Assembly: GCF_024347495.1 (NCBI RefSeq)
Contig: NZ_AP025490.1
Span: forward strand, 2,852,001-2,916,000
DNA: 64,000 bases
Reading direction: 5' to 3'
Source: Vibrio gallaecicus
GTDB taxonomy: Bacteria > Pseudomonadota > Gammaproteobacteria > Enterobacterales > Vibrionaceae
Below, one piece after another: positions 15,220-25,151 of this stretch (positions are counted from its first letter, which is position 1; every line of letters begins with the position of its first letter). The translations under genes were made by a program, and so were the position numbers. The notes beneath the pieces were generated by a model. It saw only the letters and a list, made by a program, of their open reading frames with translations. It was not told the DNA's origin and did no database searches.

Positions 15220-16740
15220 ATGGAGTTCAGTGTAAAAAGTGGCAGCCCAGAGAAACAACGTAGCGCATGTATCGTAGTTGGAGTATTTGAACCACGCCGC
15301 CTTTCTCCAGTAGCTGAGCAGCTAGATAAAATTAGCGATGGCTACATTAGTTCACTACTTCGCCGTGGTGATCTAGAAGGAAAACCTGGCCAGATGCTAC
15401 TACTGCATCAAGTACCTGGTGTTCTATCAGAACGAGTTTTACTTGTTGGTTGTGGTAAAGAACGTGAACTTGGCGAGCGCCAATACAAAGAAATCATTCA
15501 AAAAACCATCAGCACTCTGAATGAAACCGGATCTATGGAAGCAGTTTGTTTCCTAACAGAATTGCATGTTAAAGGCCGTGACACGTACTGGAAAGTACGC
15601 CAAGCAGTAGAAGCGACTAAAGATGGTCTATACACATTCGACCAATTCAAGAGCAACAAGCCTGAAACTCGTCGTCCACTTCGTAAATTGGTATTCAACG
15701 TACCAACTCGTCGTGAATTGAGCCTTGGTGAAAAAGCTATTGCACACGGCTTAGCTATTTCTTCTGGTGTTAAAGCATCGAAAGATCTTGGTAACATGCC
15801 ACCGAACATTGCAAACCCAGCATACCTAGCTTCTCAAGCTCGTCGCCTAGCGGATGACTTCGAAACTGTTACAACTAAAATTGTTGGTGAAGAAGAGATG
15901 GAAAAACTGGGTATGACTTCATACCTAGCTGTAGGTCGTGGTTCTAAGAACGAATCACTAATGTCTATCATGGAATACAAAGGTGCTGCAGACCCAAGTG
16001 CAAAACCAATTGTACTGATAGGTAAAGGTCTTACTTTTGATTCAGGCGGTATTTCACTAAAACCAGGCGAAGCCATGGATGAAATGAAATATGACATGTG
16101 TGGTGCAGCGTCTGTATTCGGCACAATGAAAGCATTAGCAAAACTGAACCTACCGATTAACGTCGTGGGTATTCTTGCTGGTTGTGAAAACATGCCAGGC
16201 AGCAATGCTTACCGTCCAGGTGATATTCTAACGACAATGTCAGGTCAGACTGTTGAAGTATTAAACACCGATGCTGAAGGTCGTTTAGTATTGTGTGATG
16301 CACTGACTTATGTAGAGCGTTTTGAACCAGAATGTGTTGTTGATGTAGCAACACTAACAGGTGCATGTGTAATGGCACTTGGTCACCACATCAGTGCTGT
16401 TCTATCGAACCATAACCCACTTTCTCATGAGCTAGTGAACGCATCTGAGCAAGCAAGCGACCGTGCATGGCGCCTACCAATGACTGACGAGTACCATGAG
16501 CAGCTTGCTAGTCCATTTGCAGACATGGCTAACATCGGTGGTCGTCCAGGCGGTACTATCACCGCTGGTTGTTTCTTATCTAAATTTGCTAAGAAATACC
16601 ACTGGGCACATATTGATAGTGCGGGTACAGCATGGAAATCAGGTAAAGCGAAAGGCTCTACCGGACGTCCAGTATCACTTCTTGTCCAATTCTTACTAAA
16701 TAGAAGCGGCCAAGAAACAGAAGAGCAATCTTCAAAGTAG
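15220..16740 (+). CDS. pepA: leucyl aminopeptidase PepA (M17 family)
   Basis: A 506-aa cytosolic hexameric metallopeptidase that removes N-terminal residues from peptides; E. coli PepA also binds DNA (Xer recombination, carAB control). The metal-binding motifs are intact: [10 protein letters not shown] with Lys near 269, and NTDAEGRL near 349-356 with Asp, Glu and the catalytic Arg. ATG follows taGGAgtacgc. Its own hairpin terminator lies 15 nt after the stop. It may help regulate carAB, given the arginine/pyrimidine genes nearby, but that is inference. Confidence 0.97.
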   Translation: MEFSVKSGSPEKQRSACIVVGVFEPRRLSPVAEQLDKISDGYISSLLRRGDLEGKPGQMLLLHQVPGVLSERVLLVGCGKERELGERQYKEIIQKTISTLNETGSMEAVCFLTELHVKGRDTYWKVRQAVEATKDGLYTFDQFKSNKPETRRPLRKLVFNVPTRRELSLGEKAIAHGLAISSGVKASKDLGNMPPNIANPAYLASQARRLADDFETVTTKIVGEEEMEKLGMTSYLAVGRGSKNESLMSIMEYKGAADPSAKPIVLIGKGLTFDSGGISLKPGEAMDEMKYDMCGAASVFGTMKALAKLNLPINVVGILAGCENMPGSNAYRPGDILTTMSGQTVEVLNTDAEGRLVLCDALTYVERFEPECVVDVATLTGACVMALGHHISAVLSNHNPLSHELVNASEQASDRAWRLPMTDEYHEQLASPFADMANIGGRPGGTITAGCFLSKFAKKYHWAHIDSAGTAWKSGKAKGSTGRPVSLLVQFLLNRSGQETEEQSSK

Positions 16741-16756
16741 CTATCAAATAGCTAAA

Positions 16757-16779
16757 GAGGGCCTCCGGGCCCTTTTTTA
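16757..16779 (+). terminator. terminator of pepA
   Basis: GC-rich hairpin agggcc-tccg-ggccct followed directly by six T residues. Confidence 0.9.
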
Positions 16780-16922
16780 ATATCTCAATAAAAGCCTCAG
16801 TAACTCTAATGAGGTTTACTATGTTCTCTGAACATTTAATGCCTAGCTTATTTTTAGCCATTTTTATTAGTCGCATGATTACTTAGTGCCACTATATATT
16901 TGAGATTTTCAAAGGTAATCAT

Positions 16923-17372
16923 ATGTCCAATGCAACGTTTTACATTGTAAGTCCTGAATCACCGCAAGCTCATAATAAAGGCTTTGCCGAATACATCATT
17001 TTTCTAACGGGGTATTTCGCTAAGCAAGGCGCTAAGGTTTATCTTAACTGCAATGACAAAGCACATGCAGAAGCAATTGCTGAATACTTTTGGCAAGTTG
17101 AGCCTGAACACTTCATTGCTCACAACCTTGTTGGTGAGGGTCCTAAGTACTCAACTAGCGTTGAAATTGGGCACGATGGAGTAAAACCAAATTGGAACCG
17201 TCAATTGGTGATAAATTTGGCGGATAATCACACAACCTTTGCGAACGCCTTTACTCAGGTGGTAGACTTCGTTCCTTGCGAAGAAAAAGCTAAGCAACAA
17301 GCTCGAGAAAGGTATAAAATTTACCGTCAGGCTGGATATCAGCTACAAACTATCGAGATTCAACATCCATAG
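16923..17372 (+). CDS. holC: DNA polymerase III chi subunit HolC
   Basis: A 149-aa protein (E. coli chi 147 aa). Chi pairs with psi and links the clamp loader to single-strand-binding protein at the fork. Family features are the start ATFYIVSPES, the Rossmann-like middle (GAKVYLNCNDKAHAEAIAEYFW) and a C-terminal REKYK-like helix (RERYKIYRQAGYQLQTI). The AAGG/ATC context before ATG is acceptable. The order pepA-holC-valS matches E. coli. Confidence 0.93.
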   Translation: MSNATFYIVSPESPQAHNKGFAEYIIFLTGYFAKQGAKVYLNCNDKAHAEAIAEYFWQVEPEHFIAHNLVGEGPKYSTSVEIGHDGVKPNWNRQLVINLADNHTTFANAFTQVVDFVPCEEKAKQQARERYKIYRQAGYQLQTIEIQHP

Positions 17373-17475
17373 TCAAACGTCATAGTTAAAGCTATCTTTG
17401 ATATTTAGATTCAAGAAGCTTCACTTATGAAGTTTGACCACGATTAACCATTCACAGTATCCGTTTAAGAGCACT

Positions 17476-20349
17476 ATGGAAAAGACATATAACCCAACAT
17501 CAATCGAACAAGCTCTATATCAGACTTGGGAAGAGAAAGGCTACTTTAAGCCACACGGTGACACATCAAAAGAAGCTTACAGCATCATGATCCCGCCACC
17601 GAACGTCACTGGTAGCCTACACATGGGTCACGCGTTCCAAGATACGATCATGGACACGCTTATCCGTGCTCAACGTATGAAAGGCAAAAACACACTTTGG
17701 CAAGTGGGTACTGACCACGCAGGTATCGCAACTCAGATGGTTGTAGAGCGTAAGATCGCAGCTGAAGAAGGCAAAACAAAACACGACTACGGCCGTGAAG
17801 CTTTCATTGACAAGATCTGGGAATGGAAAGGCGAATCTGGTGGCACGATCACTCAGCAACTTCGTCGTCTTGGTGCATCTGTAGATTGGGATCGTGAGCG
17901 ATTCACTATGGATGACGGCTTATCAGCCGCAACTCAAGAAGTGTTTGTTCGTCTATACGAAGAAGACCTAATCTACCGTGGCAAACGCCTAGTAAACTGG
18001 GATCCTAAACTGCACACTGCAATTTCTGATCTTGAAGTTGAAAACAAAGACAAAAAAGGTTTCATGTGGCACTTCCGCTACCCGCTAGCTAATGGTGTTA
18101 AAACGGCTGATGGTAAAGACTACATCGTAGTTGCAACTACTCGTCCAGAAACCATGCTTGGTGATACAGGCGTTGCTGTTAACCCAGAAGATCCACGTTA
18201 CAAAGATCTTATCGGTAAAGAAATCCTACTTCCTATCGTTAATCGTCTTATCCCTATCGTAGGCGATGAGCACGCAGACATGGATAAAGGTACGGGTTGT
18301 GTGAAAATCACTCCAGCTCATGACTTTAACGATTACGAAGTAGGCAAGCGCCATAGCCTACCAATGATCAACATCCTAACGTTCAACGGTGATATCCGTG
18401 ATGCGGCTGAAATCTTCACAACGAACGGTGAAGAAAGCGATGTGTACTCAACAGATCTTCCAGCTAAATACCAAGGCATGGAGCGCTTTGCAGCTCGTCG
18501 TGCAACGGTTGCTGAATTTGAAGAGCTAGGTCTACTTGAAGAAATCAAAGATCACGACCTAACCGTTCCTTACGGTGACCGTGGTGGCGTGGTTATCGAA
18601 CCAATGCTGACTGACCAATGGTACGTACGTACAGCACCGCTTGCAGAACCTGCAGTTAAAGCGGTTGAAGATGGTCAAATTCAGTTCGTACCTAAGCAAT
18701 ACGAAAACATGTACTTCGCGTGGATGCGTGACGTACAAGATTGGTGTATCTCTCGTCAACTTTGGTGGGGCCACCGCATCCCAGCATGGTACGACAACGA
18801 TGGTAAAGTTTACGTTGGTCGTACTGAAGAAGAAGTTCGTGAAAAGAACAACCTTTCTCCGGTTATTGTTCTTAAGCAAGATGACGATGTATTAGATACA
18901 TGGTTCTCTTCTGCACTTTGGACGTTCGGCACACAAGGCTGGCCTGAAGATACAGATGCATTGAAAACATTCCACCCATCAGAAGTACTAGTATCTGGTT
19001 TTGATATTATTTTCTTCTGGGTTGCTCGTATGATCATGATGACCATGCACTTCGTGAAAGACGAAGATGGCAAGGCTCAAGTACCTTTCAAAACGGTTTA
19101 CATGACGGGTCTTATCCGTGATGAAAACGGCGACAAGATGTCTAAGTCTAAGGGTAACGTACTTGACCCTATCGATATGATTGACGGCATTGGTCTTGAA
19201 GAACTAGTAGAAAAACGTTGTGGCAACATGATGCAACCAAAACTGGCTGCTAAGATCGAAAAAGCTACGCGTAAAACTTTCGAAGATGGTATCGAACCAT
19301 ACGGTACTGATGCACTGCGTTTCACTCTTGCTGCTATGGCTTCAACTGGTCGTGACATCAACTGGGACATGAAACGTCTTGAAGGTTACCGTAACTTCTG
19401 TAACAAGCTATGGAACGCGAGCCGTTACGTACTGATGAATACAGAAGAGCACGATTGTGGCATGTCACTGTCTGCTCTAGACCGTGCAAATATGGAATTC
19501 TCTCTAGCAGACAAGTGGATTGAATCTCAATTTGAAGTTGCAGCGAAAGAGTTTAATGCTCACCTAGACAACTACCGTCTAGACATGGCTGCAAACACGC
19601 TTTACGAATTCATCTGGAACCAATTCTGTGACTGGTACCTAGAGCTAACTAAGCCTGTTCTTTGGAAAGGCACTGAAGCTCAACAACAGGCGACTCGTTA
19701 CACGCTTATCACGGTTCTAGAGAAGACTCTGCGTCTTGCTCACCCGGTTCTTCCTTACATCACTGAATCTATCTGGCAGAGCGTTAAGCCGCTAGTAGAC
19801 GGCGTTGAAGGCGAGACAATCATGACTCAAGCGCTTCCTCAGTTTAATGAAGATAACTTCAATGCAGAGATCGTAGAAGACATCGAATGGGTTAAGACTT
19901 TCATCACAGCTATCCGTAACCTACGTGCGGAATACGACATTGCACCAAGCCAAGGCTTAGAAGTAATGATCAAAGTCGCTGATGAGAAAGATGCAGCTCG
20001 TATCGAAGCAAATAAGATCGTTCTTACTTCTCTAGCTAAGCTAGACGATATTAAAGTTCTAGCAGACGGCGAAGCGACTCCAGCTTGTGCAACTAAGCTT
20101 GTTGGCAAATCTGAGCTGATGATCCCAATGGCGGGTCTTATCGACAAAGATGCTGAGCTTGCTCGTCTAGATAAAGAAGTAGCGAAGACTCACGGTGAGA
20201 TTAAGCGTATCGAAGGTAAGCTAGGTAACGAAGGTTTTGTTGCTAAAGCACCAGAAGCGGTTATCGCGAAAGAGCGTGAAAAGCTTGAAGGTTACCAAGA
20301 GACTCTTGTCAAACTTGAAGAGCAAAAAGCGACCATCGTTGCTTTATAA
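17476..20349 (+). CDS. valS: valyl-tRNA synthetase
   Basis: A 957-aa class Ia synthetase (E. coli 951 aa) that charges tRNA-Val and edits misactivated threonine in its CP1 domain. The HIGH-type motif is HMGH at 49-52, the KMSKS motif starts at 554, and the editing domain spans roughly 200-340. The C-terminal arm (about 890-957) is a coiled coil. I start at ATG 17476 because [12 protein letters not shown] aligns with the E. coli N-terminus. A TTG 42 nt upstream would add residues absent from the family. Codon choice is strongly biased, as expected for a highly expressed gene. Confidence 0.98.
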   Translation: MEKTYNPTSIEQALYQTWEEKGYFKPHGDTSKEAYSIMIPPPNVTGSLHMGHAFQDTIMDTLIRAQRMKGKNTLWQVGTDHAGIATQMVVERKIAAEEGKTKHDYGREAFIDKIWEWKGESGGTITQQLRRLGASVDWDRERFTMDDGLSAATQEVFVRLYEEDLIYRGKRLVNWDPKLHTAISDLEVENKDKKGFMWHFRYPLANGVKTADGKDYIVVATTRPETMLGDTGVAVNPEDPRYKDLIGKEILLPIVNRLIPIVGDEHADMDKGTGCVKITPAHDFNDYEVGKRHSLPMINILTFNGDIRDAAEIFTTNGEESDVYSTDLPAKYQGMERFAARRATVAEFEELGLLEEIKDHDLTVPYGDRGGVVIEPMLTDQWYVRTAPLAEPAVKAVEDGQIQFVPKQYENMYFAWMRDVQDWCISRQLWWGHRIPAWYDNDGKVYVGRTEEEVREKNNLSPVIVLKQDDDVLDTWFSSALWTFGTQGWPEDTDALKTFHPSEVLVSGFDIIFFWVARMIMMTMHFVKDEDGKAQVPFKTVYMTGLIRDENGDKMSKSKGNVLDPIDMIDGIGLEELVEKRCGNMMQPKLAAKIEKATRKTFEDGIEPYGTDALRFTLAAMASTGRDINWDMKRLEGYRNFCNKLWNASRYVLMNTEEHDCGMSLSALDRANMEFSLADKWIESQFEVAAKEFNAHLDNYRLDMAANTLYEFIWNQFCDWYLELTKPVLWKGTEAQQQATRYTLITVLEKTLRLAHPVLPYITESIWQSVKPLVDGVEGETIMTQALPQFNEDNFNAEIVEDIEWVKTFITAIRNLRAEYDIAPSQGLEVMIKVADEKDAARIEANKIVLTSLAKLDDIKVLADGEATPACATKLVGKSELMIPMAGLIDKDAELARLDKEVAKTHGEIKRIEGKLGNEGFVAKAPEAVIAKEREKLEGYQETLVKLEEQKATIVAL

Positions 20350-20372
20350 TTGAAGCGATAGTTTTAAATAAG

Positions 20373-20404
20373 AAAAAGGGCAGATGATATTCTGCCCTTT
20401 TTTA
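20373..20404 (+). terminator. terminator of valS
   Basis: Hairpin aaaaagggcag-atgatatt-ctgccctttttt with a T-run. Confidence 0.9.
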
Positions 20405-20494
20405 TTTTCTGGTAGTTTGTATTCTTGGCCAAGCCATAATTTATGGGTAGAGAACGAATACCCAAACTCGGATATTAATCATCTCAATTCAGCA

Positions 20495-21496
20495 TTAGTG
20501 CGCAGCTCTTAATAACTCAACTCGCTCATCTAATTCAGGGTGAGTACTGAGCCATGTAGGCAGTTCAGCATATCCTTCAGAACCCTTTCCTAGTAATTCA
20601 AACATCTCAATCATAGCCTGATTAGAACCATGCAGCTCAATCATTGAATCAGAAGCAAAGGCATCCGCTTCTCGCTCTGCATCTTGAGATTGACCATTGT
20701 TCGCAATAAACACACCAAGACCTGTGAGGTTATCAATGATCCCAGAGCTCTCACCTGTCAGCACAGCAACTGATACTGAAAGAAGACTAGATCGAACCAA
20801 TATCTTCATTACATGCTGGTGTTGAACATGCCCTAATTCATGCAACAGGATACTGTCTAATTGTTCATCAGTTTCAGTCAACCGAACTAAGTCATCTAAT
20901 ACAATGATTGTTCCAGCACTCAGCGCAAAAGCATTGGCGCCAAGTTCTGAAGAACGAAAGACCAACTGCACATCGCCCTCGATATTCAGTTTTCGTAACT
21001 GATTTTCAAAGCGCTGTCGAATATGATGCTGTTGTTCCTCAGAAAGAGTAGAACTCTCAAAGAATTGGTCATCTAAAGACTCTAAGACCTGATTTTCAAC
21101 CAGTTTAGGTACCGAATCAGGTAAATAAGTGACTATTTGATGAGTTAACCACGGGATCCCATGAGTAAACATAGAGATAGTCAGTAAGATAAGAACAACA
21201 CTGCTGACTAAAATAGTCGTGATGTTTTTCTCTAATTTCCCTATGAAATTATGTTTACCTCTACTCTGTAAATAGGTATCCAGCTCATCACTTGCATCCG
21301 TGATAAATTGCCACCCATCTGGAAACTTTAGCTTTGTTGGAGCGGAACCAACGCCCCGCATAATTTCAACACGCTCAAAATATGCCGAGACAATAGAGCC
21401 ATCCACATTCAAGATCAATTTATCAGACTGAGAGGTATCTAAAATTGCCTCGCAACGTTCAGAGCTACGAGGCGGGTGCGCAACACCTGATATCAT
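20495..21496 (-). CDS. membrane-anchored M48 family zinc metalloprotease
   Basis: A 333-aa protein. Residues 1-85 form a small beta-rich domain without a signal peptide. One membrane segment follows at about 92-112, then a M48 peptidase domain with the zinc motif HELGH at 219-223. The third ligand is probably Glu274 in QDAEREAD. The catalytic part should be periplasmic if the segment runs in-to-out. M48 relatives (HtpX, BepA, LoiP) do envelope quality control, but the substrate here is unknown. The ATG begins at the base after the TAG stop of the DUF898 gene, so the two are very likely translationally coupled. Confidence 0.85.
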   Translation of the reverse strand: MISGVAHPPRSSERCEAILDTSQSDKLILNVDGSIVSAYFERVEIMRGVGSAPTKLKFPDGWQFITDASDELDTYLQSRGKHNFIGKLEKNITTILVSSVVLILLTISMFTHGIPWLTHQIVTYLPDSVPKLVENQVLESLDDQFFESSTLSEEQQHHIRQRFENQLRKLNIEGDVQLVFRSSELGANAFALSAGTIIVLDDLVRLTETDEQLDSILLHELGHVQHQHVMKILVRSSLLSVSVAVLTGESSGIIDNLTGLGVFIANNGQSQDAEREADAFASDSMIELHGSNQAMIEMFELLGKGSEGYAELPTWLSTHPELDERVELLRAAH

Positions 21497-22669
21497 CTAG
21501 CCAATACCAAGGTCGACATTAAATGCTTGAGAGATCTCATCTGAAACAGCTGATTTCACATCTGAAGCTTGGTCATTTGCAATGAGTAAATCTAAATTAC
21601 CTTTAACATACGTATTATTCGATAAGTAATTCATCGTTCTAACCATTACCCAGGGTCTTGCTAAACCAAGGGTAACCACTTGAAGTAAGAAGTTAGTGAT
21701 AACTAAGGTCATGTAACCTTTTACTGTTAATGTCGAAGCAAAGCTGAATTCTGAATTGGATTCACTTTCTTTGCCCTCAAGTGTTAACTCAGAGAATGTA
21801 TAATTTCTCACTTTAACTTTAACGTAAGCAGCAATAGCTAAACTCATCGCGATAAAGCCAAAATAAAAAGCTACCATCAACGAAGTGAAACTTCCGCTAT
21901 TAGCCATTTCAGAGATTGATTCCGGGTTACTGATTACACTGAACCCTGCAATGCTAAAGAAGCCTAAAGCAGCTGCAGCACTCACTAAAACCCAAGCAAT
22001 CATGCAGACTAGATATACTTTAAAATAATAACGGCTTTGATAATCCGCTTTAAACTGGCGATCACCATAGCGATAACCATTCGAGAAATAATTAGCAATA
22101 CCAGTTAATGACCAAGATTGCAGATAAACATATGCAGGGATGGATACTAAAATAGCAATACCACCAGCAATCATGTTCGCTTTCATAATAAAGGTGATGG
22201 CAAAAATCGCTAAGACTAACCCTAGGCCGACAATAAGACCGCGTCCAAGGATCGACCAATAAGCACCAGAAATAGTACCATGGAAAGAGAAATGAACATT
22301 TCTAAAGCTTGTCATTGCTGAATCAAAGCGCGCATTACTACGAGACAACAGCGGTAATAAAGCCACGAAAGCCATCATTAAAATAAGTGCGATCTGAGGA
22401 GCTAATTGATTCGTAACACCCCAAACCACCACACAAATCAATGCAATGATTCGCCCCTTTAGGATTTGTATTGGCTGCCCATGATATTGAAAACTATCAC
22501 CACCAATAAATGTATTCCCATAGAAATAACGTTTATTACGTACTTTGGCCCACGCTGAGTAAATACCCAGCGTTATGACGGATAAAAGGATATTCACAAT
22601 CCAAATTCCAAAGTACTCCTTACCCTTTCCCTTAAAACTAACCCTAGTTTCTAACTGTTTCGTTTCCAT
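21497..22669 (-). CDS. yjgN: YjgN family (DUF898) polytopic membrane protein
   Basis: A 390-aa inner-membrane protein with many hydrophobic segments. It carries the DUF898 signature TLGIYSAWAKVRNKRYFYGNT at about 33-53. A degenerate copy, TLGLARPWVMVRTMNYLSNNT, stands at about 333-353, suggesting an internal two-fold repeat. Function is unknown. E. coli yjgN is also next to valS, which supports orthology. The gene is the first of a two-gene unit with the M48 protease. The AAA/GGA context before ATG is modest. Confidence 0.82.
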   Translation of the reverse strand: METKQLETRVSFKGKGKEYFGIWIVNILLSVITLGIYSAWAKVRNKRYFYGNTFIGGDSFQYHGQPIQILKGRIIALICVVVWGVTNQLAPQIALILMMAFVALLPLLSRSNARFDSAMTSFRNVHFSFHGTISGAYWSILGRGLIVGLGLVLAIFAITFIMKANMIAGGIAILVSIPAYVYLQSWSLTGIANYFSNGYRYGDRQFKADYQSRYYFKVYLVCMIAWVLVSAAAALGFFSIAGFSVISNPESISEMANSGSFTSLMVAFYFGFIAMSLAIAAYVKVKVRNYTFSELTLEGKESESNSEFSFASTLTVKGYMTLVITNFLLQVVTLGLARPWVMVRTMNYLSNNTYVKGNLDLLIANDQASDVKSAVSDEISQAFNVDLGIG

Positions 22670-22846
22670 TTTCTATTCCATCTGACGTATTAAAAACAAT
22701 CATGTACATCTGCGTGCACATCAACAGTGTGAAATTATAGAAACACATCATTCTGATCAATTTATAATTGATATAAAAAAGAGATCAACTTATCAGTATT
22801 AACCCTATGATCTATAAGTTATTAACTAATTCATCAAGTAAGCTTG

Positions 22847-22880
22847 TTGACATTGTTGTGATTCGCAATTAATTTATAGT
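22847..22880 (+). promoter_or_regulatory. possible promoter of the MarR-GNAT gene
   Basis: A perfect -35 TTGACA (22847-22852). The best -10 is TATAGT at 22875-22880, but the spacer of 22 bp is too long. At 17 bp only taattt is found. The stretch caattaatttatagttg around the -10 is an imperfect inverted repeat that could be an autoregulatory MarR operator. Both points are tentative. Confidence 0.3.
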
Positions 22881-22907
22881 TGTACAGCGCAACCAAATGG
22901 GGTGAAT

Positions 22908-23816
22908 ATGAAAGCACAGCAGCTAAGAGAAGTATCTCGTCAATTGGTGAGACAGCTTGGAATGTTAAACAAAGAATGCGGTGCATTTGATTTGCAACCC
23001 ATTCAGGCTCACACATTGATCGAGTTAGAAATGCAGGCATCCAATGTCAATCAACTTGCAAATAAGCTCAATATTGATAAATCTAACGCCAGCCGTGCTA
23101 TCAGTAATCTTCAAAAAAAAGGGTTAATCGAAACCTTTAAACATCCAGAAGATAAAAGAAGTGTCGTCGCCGCTTTAACGCCACTCGGTCATGAAACAGT
23201 CTCCCAATTACACCAACAGCAAAATAAATTTTATGATTCAGTACTAACACGGCTTACTTCAAACGAAAAAGACACCGTATCTGAAGCCATTGAACTTTAC
23301 CTCAAAGCCCTCGAACAAACTCACTCTTCTGAATCGTTTGTGGTACGCACATTAACAAAACAAGACAACCCTGATGTTGCCAATGTCATTCGACAAGTCT
23401 CTTACGAAAATGGATTAACTGAAGATAAGGGTTATGGAGTAGCCGACCCTACTCTAGAAGATATGTTCAGCGTTTATAACAATGAACGCGCTCAATACTG
23501 GGTAATAGAACTCGCGGGAAAAGTGGTAGGTGGCGGTGGTTTTGCCCCCCTAGCAGGAATGCCGGAAGTGTGTGAATTGCAGAAAATGTATTTTCTACCG
23601 GAAACACGCGGAAAGGGTTTGGCAAAGAAATTGGTTAATATGTCGATTAGTCATGCCAAAACGTTAGGCTATAAACAGATGTATTTAGAAACAACAGAAT
23701 GTCTAAATGCGGCAGTGAAGCTCTATGAAAAGCTTGGGTTTGAGCATTTAGAATCGGCTTGGGGCGAAACTGGCCATGATGCCTGTGAAGTCGTCATGGC
23801 TAAGCAGTTAACGTAA
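22908..23816 (+). CDS. MarR-type regulator fused to a GNAT N-acetyltransferase
   Basis: About 302 aa. Residues 1-145 form a MarR winged helix (NVNQLANKLNIDKSNASRAISNLQKKGLIE, with the wing at HPEDKRSVVAAL). Residues 147-302 form a GNAT domain with the acetyl-CoA loop (LPETRGKGLAKKLV). This fusion is widespread. It usually joins ligand-responsive repression to acetylation of a small molecule, and the substrate cannot be told here. ATG at 22908 has GGGGT 5 nt upstream, so I prefer it to GTG at 22902. Its 3' end overlaps the convergent GH2-like gene by 9 bp. Confidence 0.85.
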   Translation: MKAQQLREVSRQLVRQLGMLNKECGAFDLQPIQAHTLIELEMQASNVNQLANKLNIDKSNASRAISNLQKKGLIETFKHPEDKRSVVAALTPLGHETVSQLHQQQNKFYDSVLTRLTSNEKDTVSEAIELYLKALEQTHSSESFVVRTLTKQDNPDVANVIRQVSYENGLTEDKGYGVADPTLEDMFSVYNNERAQYWVIELAGKVVGGGGFAPLAGMPEVCELQKMYFLPETRGKGLAKKLVNMSISHAKTLGYKQMYLETTECLNAAVKLYEKLGFEHLESAWGETGHDACEVVMAKQLT

Positions 23817-24599
23817 AAAGTTGCTGACGCATGAAGCGGGGTTCAGAGATATCTTTGACACCTCAACCTGTCCATCAATTTCTACTTCTAAATTGTATAA
23901 ATCTTTAGGGTTGGGGTGATTAATATCAGAGATGATTGGCGCCTCAACCTGGAAAATAACGCCTGTATGCTCAGCTCTTACATCAATTGGCAGTACCAGT
24001 TTCATTCCATTAAACTTAACCGAGGCAGAAATAAGACCTGGTTTGAGTGTCTGATAGATAACGTCTACTTTAAACTCGCAGCCACCACCGTGATGCCAAA
24101 TTTGCTCAGTCACTACTTGTTCTAACTTCACATTCCGGACGAACTGTAAATATGGAGCTTTCCATACTCCTATTCTCGAATCAGATATTTGCCTATCATG
24201 AACCAAAACCTCAGGCATATCTTCTTCAAGCAGCAACCCTTCCTCTTCTTCTAAAAAAAGAATTTCAAAACGGTTACGACCTAATTGAAGGTACGGAGAA
24301 ATATCTTTCCGATATTCAACCTCACTTCCATCACAATCAAAGACCCCTACACCGTTTAATCTCACTTCAGCATAATAATCAATGCCAGCCATCACCAATT
24401 CCACGAAAGGAACCGCCATCATGGCTTCATCTACTTCAATATCATGCATTAAATGCCACTCTTGCTCAGTAATCGCATCTTCACTTAAAGATTCAGGAAG
24501 TACAGAGCTTAAAGGTGCTGGAAAAGTAATATCATCTTGAGGAATAGAAAGATCGGTTAACGGGGATATTTGCCAAAGGCCAGCCAGTGATAACTGCAT
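23808..24599 (-). CDS. GH2-like (beta-mannosidase-type) sugar-binding domain protein lacking a catalytic domain
   Basis: A 263-aa protein without a signal peptide or membrane segment. Residues about 1-165 resemble the N-terminal jellyroll of GH2 beta-mannosidases: LSLAGLWQ at the start, DYYAEVRLNGVGVFDCDG, YLQLGRNRFEILF and RIGVWKAPYLQ. Residues 170-250 look like the following immunoglobulin-like domain, ending at HPNPKDLYNLEV. The TIM barrel that would follow is missing and the frame stops cleanly. Catalysis is therefore not expected. Carbohydrate binding is inference. No clear Shine-Dalgarno precedes the ATG. Confidence 0.65.
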   Translation of the reverse strand: MQLSLAGLWQISPLTDLSIPQDDITFPAPLSSVLPESLSEDAITEQEWHLMHDIEVDEAMMAVPFVELVMAGIDYYAEVRLNGVGVFDCDGSEVEYRKDISPYLQLGRNRFEILFLEEEEGLLLEEDMPEVLVHDRQISDSRIGVWKAPYLQFVRNVKLEQVVTEQIWHHGGGCEFKVDVIYQTLKPGLISASVKFNGMKLVLPIDVRAEHTGVIFQVEAPIISDINHPNPKDLYNLEVEIDGQVEVSKISLNPASCVSNFLR

Positions 24600-24631
24600 A
24601 GGATAAATTGAGCTAGATCAAGTTTGAGCGC

Positions 24632-24637
24632 ATTATA
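24632..24637 (-). promoter_or_regulatory. possible -10 box upstream of the GH2-like gene
   Basis: A perfect TATAAT on the minus strand, 32 bp before the start codon. No convincing -35 is visible at 16-18 bp. Confidence 0.3.
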
Positions 24638-24693
24638 GTGAATGTACACACTTAATGACATGTATTTTTGTAGGGTTTTCGAACAGATACAAA

Positions 24694-24717
24694 AATGCCA
24701 GCAAAGATGCTGGCATT
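24694..24717 (-). terminator. terminator of rraB
   Basis: Hairpin aatgccagc-aaagat-gctggcatt. On the minus strand it is followed by a TTTT tract. It lies 18 bp after the rraB stop. Confidence 0.85.
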
Positions 24718-24734
24718 CATTAAATCACGATAAA

Positions 24735-25151
24735 TTATTCTTCGTCTTCATCATCTTCTTCTGGGTGAATAGCATCTTCACCTTCATAGTAAGTGCCCCA
24801 GCCATCGTAAATGATGTCAAATTTCTCAGCTAGATTAACAAGCTTCTCAACTTGCTCATCAATCGTTTCTGGGTTTAGAACAGACTGCATCGTTGCATCA
24901 CAACAAAGTAACTTATTGCCATCTTCGTCTTCTGTCTCTTCAGCTTCAAGAACTTCAAAGCCCATTTTGAATGCTTCAACAACGGCTTTCTCAAGTACTT
25001 CGAAATCTTCAGCAAATAGGTGATGCTCAATATCGTATAAAGCATCAGGATCGCTACCATCTTCAATTAAGGCTTCAATGATGTCGCGAGTCTCTTCCTT
25101 TTGAAATTCAATTAATTCCGCTACTGATAGATATTCATCTTCGTGAGACAT
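24735..25151 (-). CDS. rraB: ribonuclease E inhibitor RraB
   Basis: 138 aa, the same length as E. coli RraB. It binds the RNase E C-terminal region and modulates mRNA decay. The family core [42 protein letters not shown] and the motif [17 protein letters not shown] are clear. The C-terminus is a run of acidic residues, as in E. coli. GGAG lies 7-8 nt before ATG. It is monocistronic and divergent from arcA across 575 bp. Confidence 0.95.
   Translation of the reverse strand: MSHEDEYLSVAELIEFQKEETRDIIEALIEDGSDPDALYDIEHHLFAEDFEVLEKAVVEAFKMGFEVLEAEETEDEDGNKLLCCDATMQSVLNPETIDEQVEKLVNLAEKFDIIYDGWGTYYEGEDAIHPEEDDEDEE

Noticed and set aside
15498..16378. Long antisense frames opposite pepA and similar ones opposite valS, tamB and mgtE
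   Set aside because: They are out-of-frame shadows of strongly codon-biased genes and lack ribosome sites or family similarity.
17434..17475. 14-codon N-terminal extension of ValS from a TTG
   Set aside because: The family start MEKTYNP lies at 17476 and no Shine-Dalgarno supports the TTG.
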